In this document: positions 46,897 through 49,508 of the stretch, one piece after another
Position numbering within the stretch: the stretch's first letter is position 1
Layout: every line of letters starts with the position of its first letter
Source: Gemella haemolysans
GTDB lineage: Bacteria; Bacillota; Bacilli; Staphylococcales; Gemellaceae
Direction of reading: 5' to 3'
Assembly: GCF_028308085.1 (NCBI RefSeq)
Contig: NZ_JAQMFS010000093.1
Location: 1-49,508, forward strand
Length of the DNA stretch: 49,508 bases
Translations under genes and position numbers: made by a program
The notes under the pieces: generated by a model
Told to the model about the DNA's origin: nothing
What the model saw: the letters and a program-made list of their open reading frames with translations, nothing else
The model's database searches: none

Positions 46897-48000
46897 ATGG
46901 CAAGTTTATCATTAAAAAATATTTATAAAAAATATGATAATGGTTTCTGTGCGGTAACAGATTTTAATTTAGAAGTAGCCGATAAGGAATTCGTAGTTTT
47001 TGTTGGACCATCTGGATGTGGAAAATCTACAACACTTAGAATGATTGCTGGTCTAGAAGATATAACTGAAGGAGAATTTTATATAGGGGATAGATTAGTT
47101 AATGATGTTGAACCTAAAGATAGAGATATCGCAATGGTATTCCAAAGTTATGCATTGTATCCACATATGACAGTATTTGATAATATGGCATTCGCTTTAA
47201 AATTAAGAAAAGTTCCAAAAGATGAAATTAAGGCCAAAGTAGAAGAAGCAGCAAAGATTTTAGGACTAGAAGAACTTTTAGATAGAAAACCTAAAGCACT
47301 TTCTGGAGGTCAAAGACAAAGGGTTGCATTAGGAAGAGCAATAGTTAGAAGTCCTAAGGTTTTCCTTATGGATGAACCTCTATCTAACTTAGATGCTAAA
47401 CTAAGAAGTAATATGAGAGCGGAAATCATTAAAATTCATAATACTTTAGGTGCAACTACAATCTATGTAACACACGATCAAACTGAAGCTATGACAATGG
47501 CTGACAGAATTGTTGTAATGAAAAAAGGTGTAGTTCAACAAGTAGGAAGTCCAAAAGATATTTATGATCATCCTGAAAATCTTTTTGTAGCTGGATTTAT
47601 CGGAGCACCAACTATGAACTTCATGAGAGGAAAAGTTGTAGAAGGTAACTTTGTTACAAAAGGTGGCGGAAATATTGAGATTCCTGTTGGATATTATGAA
47701 AAATTAAAAGAATTAGGATACGAAGGGAAAGAAGTTGTTTTAGGAATTCGACCTGAAAATATATCAAATGACCCGTTAGTATTAGAAACTTATTCACATG
47801 CTAAAATTACTTCAAAAGTAATTGTGGCTGAGTTATTAGGTTCTGAATATATCGTTCATACTGATTTAAATGGAGAAAATATCAAAGCAATTGTACACTC
47901 AAGACAAAATATTAAAATGGGTGATGAATTAACTTTTGCGCTAGATATGAATAGAGCTCATTTCTTTGATGTAGATACTGAGCTTAGTATTTTAGATTAG
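46897..48000 (+). CDS. msmK: Sugar ABC transporter ATP-binding protein (MsmK/UgpC/MalK type)
   Basis: Powers a carbohydrate importer. 367 residues. ABC domain: Walker A GPSGCGKS (37-44), signature LSGGQ (135-139), Walker [17 protein letters not shown], His switch in [10 protein letters not shown]. The C-terminal ~120 residues form the regulatory OB-type domain of MalK relatives ([12 protein letters not shown]). AACAGGAGG precedes the ATG. The binding lipoprotein follows after 54 nt. MsmK-type ATPases often serve several sugar importers. Confidence 0.92.
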   Translation: MASLSLKNIYKKYDNGFCAVTDFNLEVADKEFVVFVGPSGCGKSTTLRMIAGLEDITEGEFYIGDRLVNDVEPKDRDIAMVFQSYALYPHMTVFDNMAFALKLRKVPKDEIKAKVEEAAKILGLEELLDRKPKALSGGQRQRVALGRAIVRSPKVFLMDEPLSNLDAKLRSNMRAEIIKIHNTLGATTIYVTHDQTEAMTMADRIVVMKKGVVQQVGSPKDIYDHPENLFVAGFIGAPTMNFMRGKVVEGNFVTKGGGNIEIPVGYYEKLKELGYEGKEVVLGIRPENISNDPLVLETYSHAKITSKVIVAELLGSEYIVHTDLNGENIKAIVHSRQNIKMGDELTFALDMNRAHFFDVDTELSILD

Positions 48001-48054
48001 TTTAAATAAGACGTCAAATTTTTAAAAACATAAAATAATAAGGAGGCTCATATT

Positions 48055-49356
48055 ATGAGAAAAATAAATAAGCTACTTGCTGTAGCAGCAACAACTGCAC
48101 TTGTTTTAACAGGGTGTGTGGGTGGTAAAAAAGAAGAAAAACAAGCTGACCCGAACAAAAAAGTAGAAATTACTTATTGGGACTTCCCACAATTCACTAA
48201 AGATAAAGAATTTAAGAAAACTGAGGATTTTGATGCAGCTTTAATTAAAGCTTTCGAAGCGAAAAATCCAAATATTAAAGTAAATTATCAAAAAATAGAA
48301 TTTACAGATGGACCAGCTAAAATAGAAACAGCTATTCAATCAAAAACTGCTCCAGACGTAATTTACGATGCACCAGGTCGTGTAATTGCTTGGGCAGCGA
48401 AAGATTTATTAGTTCCATTAGATGATGTTGATAAATCAAAATTAAGTGAAGCAGCAGTTAAAGCTTCTAGTTACAAAGACAAACTTTACATGTATCCACA
48501 AGGGGTAGCACCATTCTTAATGGGGGTAAACAAAGATTTAACTGATAGATTAGGAGTAACAGATCTTCTACCTCTTAACAAACAAGATAGAAGTTGGACA
48601 GTTGAAGAATATGAAAAATTCTTAAAAGCAGTTAAACAAAAAGATTCAAATATCACTCCAGCTTTATTTTATACTAAATCACAAGCAGGAGACCAAGGAC
48701 CAAGAGCATTTGTAGCAAACTTATACAACTCTTGGATTACAGACGATGCAAATAGCAAATATATTATTAACGACGCTAACGGTGTTAAAGGTTTAGAATG
48801 GGTTAAAAAAGCATATGATGAAGGTTTATTAGGTCAAGGTGTTGCCTTAGAAGCTAAAGATGCTCTAGAAGCATTCAAATCAGGACGTGCAGCAACTACA
48901 ATCTTATTCTCACCAGGTATCGCAGCATCACATGCATCAGGATTTAACTATAAATTCTTACCATTCCCTAACAATGGTGGAAAAGCTAAATATGACTACT
49001 TAGTAGCTGGACCAGCTATCTTTGATAATGGTGATGTAGATAAAGCAGCAGCAGCTAAAAAATTCGTTGACTTCATGGTAAATGATAAAGATTGGGGTAA
49101 ACGTACTCTATTAGCATCTGGTAACTTCTCAGCTAAAAAAGGTGAAACAGGATTATATGATTCAGAAGAACTTAAATTCGCAGAAGGTTTAACAAGTCAA
49201 TATGGAACATACTATAACACAATTCCTGGATTTGCTAAAATGAGACCACTTTGGTTCAATATGGTTCAAGGTGTATTAAACGGAAAAACTTCACCTAAAG
49301 AAGGATTAGATAAATTTGTTGAAGATGCAAATAAAACAATAAAAGAAGCATTGTAA
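48055..49356 (+). CDS. Sugar-binding lipoprotein (extracellular solute-binding protein family 1)
   Basis: 433 residues. Lipoprotein signal peptide with lipobox LTGC, lipidated Cys C21, then a charged linker (GGKKEEKQADPNKK). The mature protein has the family 1 pattern (VEITYWDFPQF near the N-terminus, KFVDFMVNDKDWGKRTLL, IPGFAKMRPLWFNMVQGVLNG, written as IPGFAKMRPLWF and NMVQGVLNG). It probably delivers a mono- or oligosaccharide to permeases that would lie beyond the right edge. AAGGAGGC precedes the ATG. The sugar is not identifiable from sequence. Confidence 0.93.
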   Translation: MRKINKLLAVAATTALVLTGCVGGKKEEKQADPNKKVEITYWDFPQFTKDKEFKKTEDFDAALIKAFEAKNPNIKVNYQKIEFTDGPAKIETAIQSKTAPDVIYDAPGRVIAWAAKDLLVPLDDVDKSKLSEAAVKASSYKDKLYMYPQGVAPFLMGVNKDLTDRLGVTDLLPLNKQDRSWTVEEYEKFLKAVKQKDSNITPALFYTKSQAGDQGPRAFVANLYNSWITDDANSKYIINDANGVKGLEWVKKAYDEGLLGQGVALEAKDALEAFKSGRAATTILFSPGIAASHASGFNYKFLPFPNNGGKAKYDYLVAGPAIFDNGDVDKAAAAKKFVDFMVNDKDWGKRTLLASGNFSAKKGETGLYDSEELKFAEGLTSQYGTYYNTIPGFAKMRPLWFNMVQGVLNGKTSPKEGLDKFVEDANKTIKEAL

Positions 49357-49369
49357 TTTGACGTATAAA

Positions 49370-49508
49370 GGGGGCTGACCCAAAAGCCCTAAATTTTAAC
49401 AAGATTTATATGAAAACTCATAGACGCAGTGGTTTATTGATATCTAAATTCGCTTTATAAAAGCTTTTTAGATATCTAATAAACTGTGCGGGGGTGACTC
49501 GACAAAAT
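49370..49508. repeat. Palindromic intergenic repeat element, cut by the window edge (copy D)
   Basis: Starts GGGGGCTGACCCAAAAGCCC, holds a long imperfect inverted repeat (CGCAGTGGTTTATTGATATC at 49425 and GATATCTAATAAACTGTGCG at 49471), and runs out with GGGGGTGACTCGACAAAAT. The last part is the inverted equivalent of the right arm of copy A. It looks like a dispersed non-coding repeat; the full length is not visible. Confidence 0.6.

Overview
The window is low-GC Gram-positive (Bacillota) chromosome. AT-rich intergenic DNA, strong AGGAGG-type ribosome sites, LAxTG cell-wall anchors, CcpA-type cre boxes, a CggR-controlled glycolytic operon, an FMN riboswitch and a MurC/YtxG-like pair all point to Bacilli. 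The gene mix and surface proteins look most like Gemella. That genus call is an inference from gene content and was not tested. I see no tRNA, rRNA, CRISPR, prophage or transposase gene.

Layout. (1) 1-1164: 3' end of a repeat-rich wall-anchored protein. (2) 1295-5012: mscL, a LytTR regulator plus DUF3021 membrane partner, then a DUF948 protein and murC on the minus strand. (3) 5185-11313: a 2042-residue surface protein with helical modules, NEAT-like beta domains and two long tandem-repeat blocks. (4) 11766-19441: RNase H, a heterodimeric ABC exporter, DUF1904, VanZ-like, an orphan response regulator, UPF0223, a methyltransferase and 5-formyl-THF cyclo-ligase. (5) 19946-23196: BcrA-type ABC transporter with an AraC-type regulator. 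(6) 23353-27847: coaX, LOG-family protein, hslO, xpt-guaB. (7) 27970-31613 minus: ribD-ribE-ribBA-ribH behind an FMN riboswitch with a terminator. (8) 31732-33380 minus: an NSS-family amino-acid transporter with a 270-nt leader carrying a 17-codon reading frame and a chain of mutually exclusive hairpins. (9) 33536-40655: aldA, gnd-zwf, a beta-carbonic-anhydrase-like protein, asparaginase and an unknown protein. (10) 40690-46401: cggR-gap-pgk-tpiA-eno. (11) 46828-49356: sugar ABC ATPase and binding lipoprotein, cut off at the right edge.

How it fits together. The region is mostly core metabolism: lower glycolysis, the oxidative pentose phosphate branch, riboflavin and guanine nucleotides, and CoA and folate steps. 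Sugar control is visible as a CggR operator in front of cggR-gap and as cre-like boxes at aldA and the sugar ABC genes.

The most interesting element is the NSS transporter leader (33108-33345, minus). A short reading frame ending in Tyr-Phe-Phe-Val-Pro-Phe precedes five competing hairpins and an intrinsic terminator. The pairing order predicts readthrough when a ribosome stalls at the aromatic codons and termination when it reaches the stop codon. That is the logic of amino-acid attenuation, here apparently for an aromatic amino-acid importer. Other points of note are LAxTG in place of LPxTG in both anchored proteins, LytTR-type direct repeats 21 bp apart, a VanZ-family gene that seems to start at ATT, and a family of GGAGTGAYTC hairpins used as terminators.
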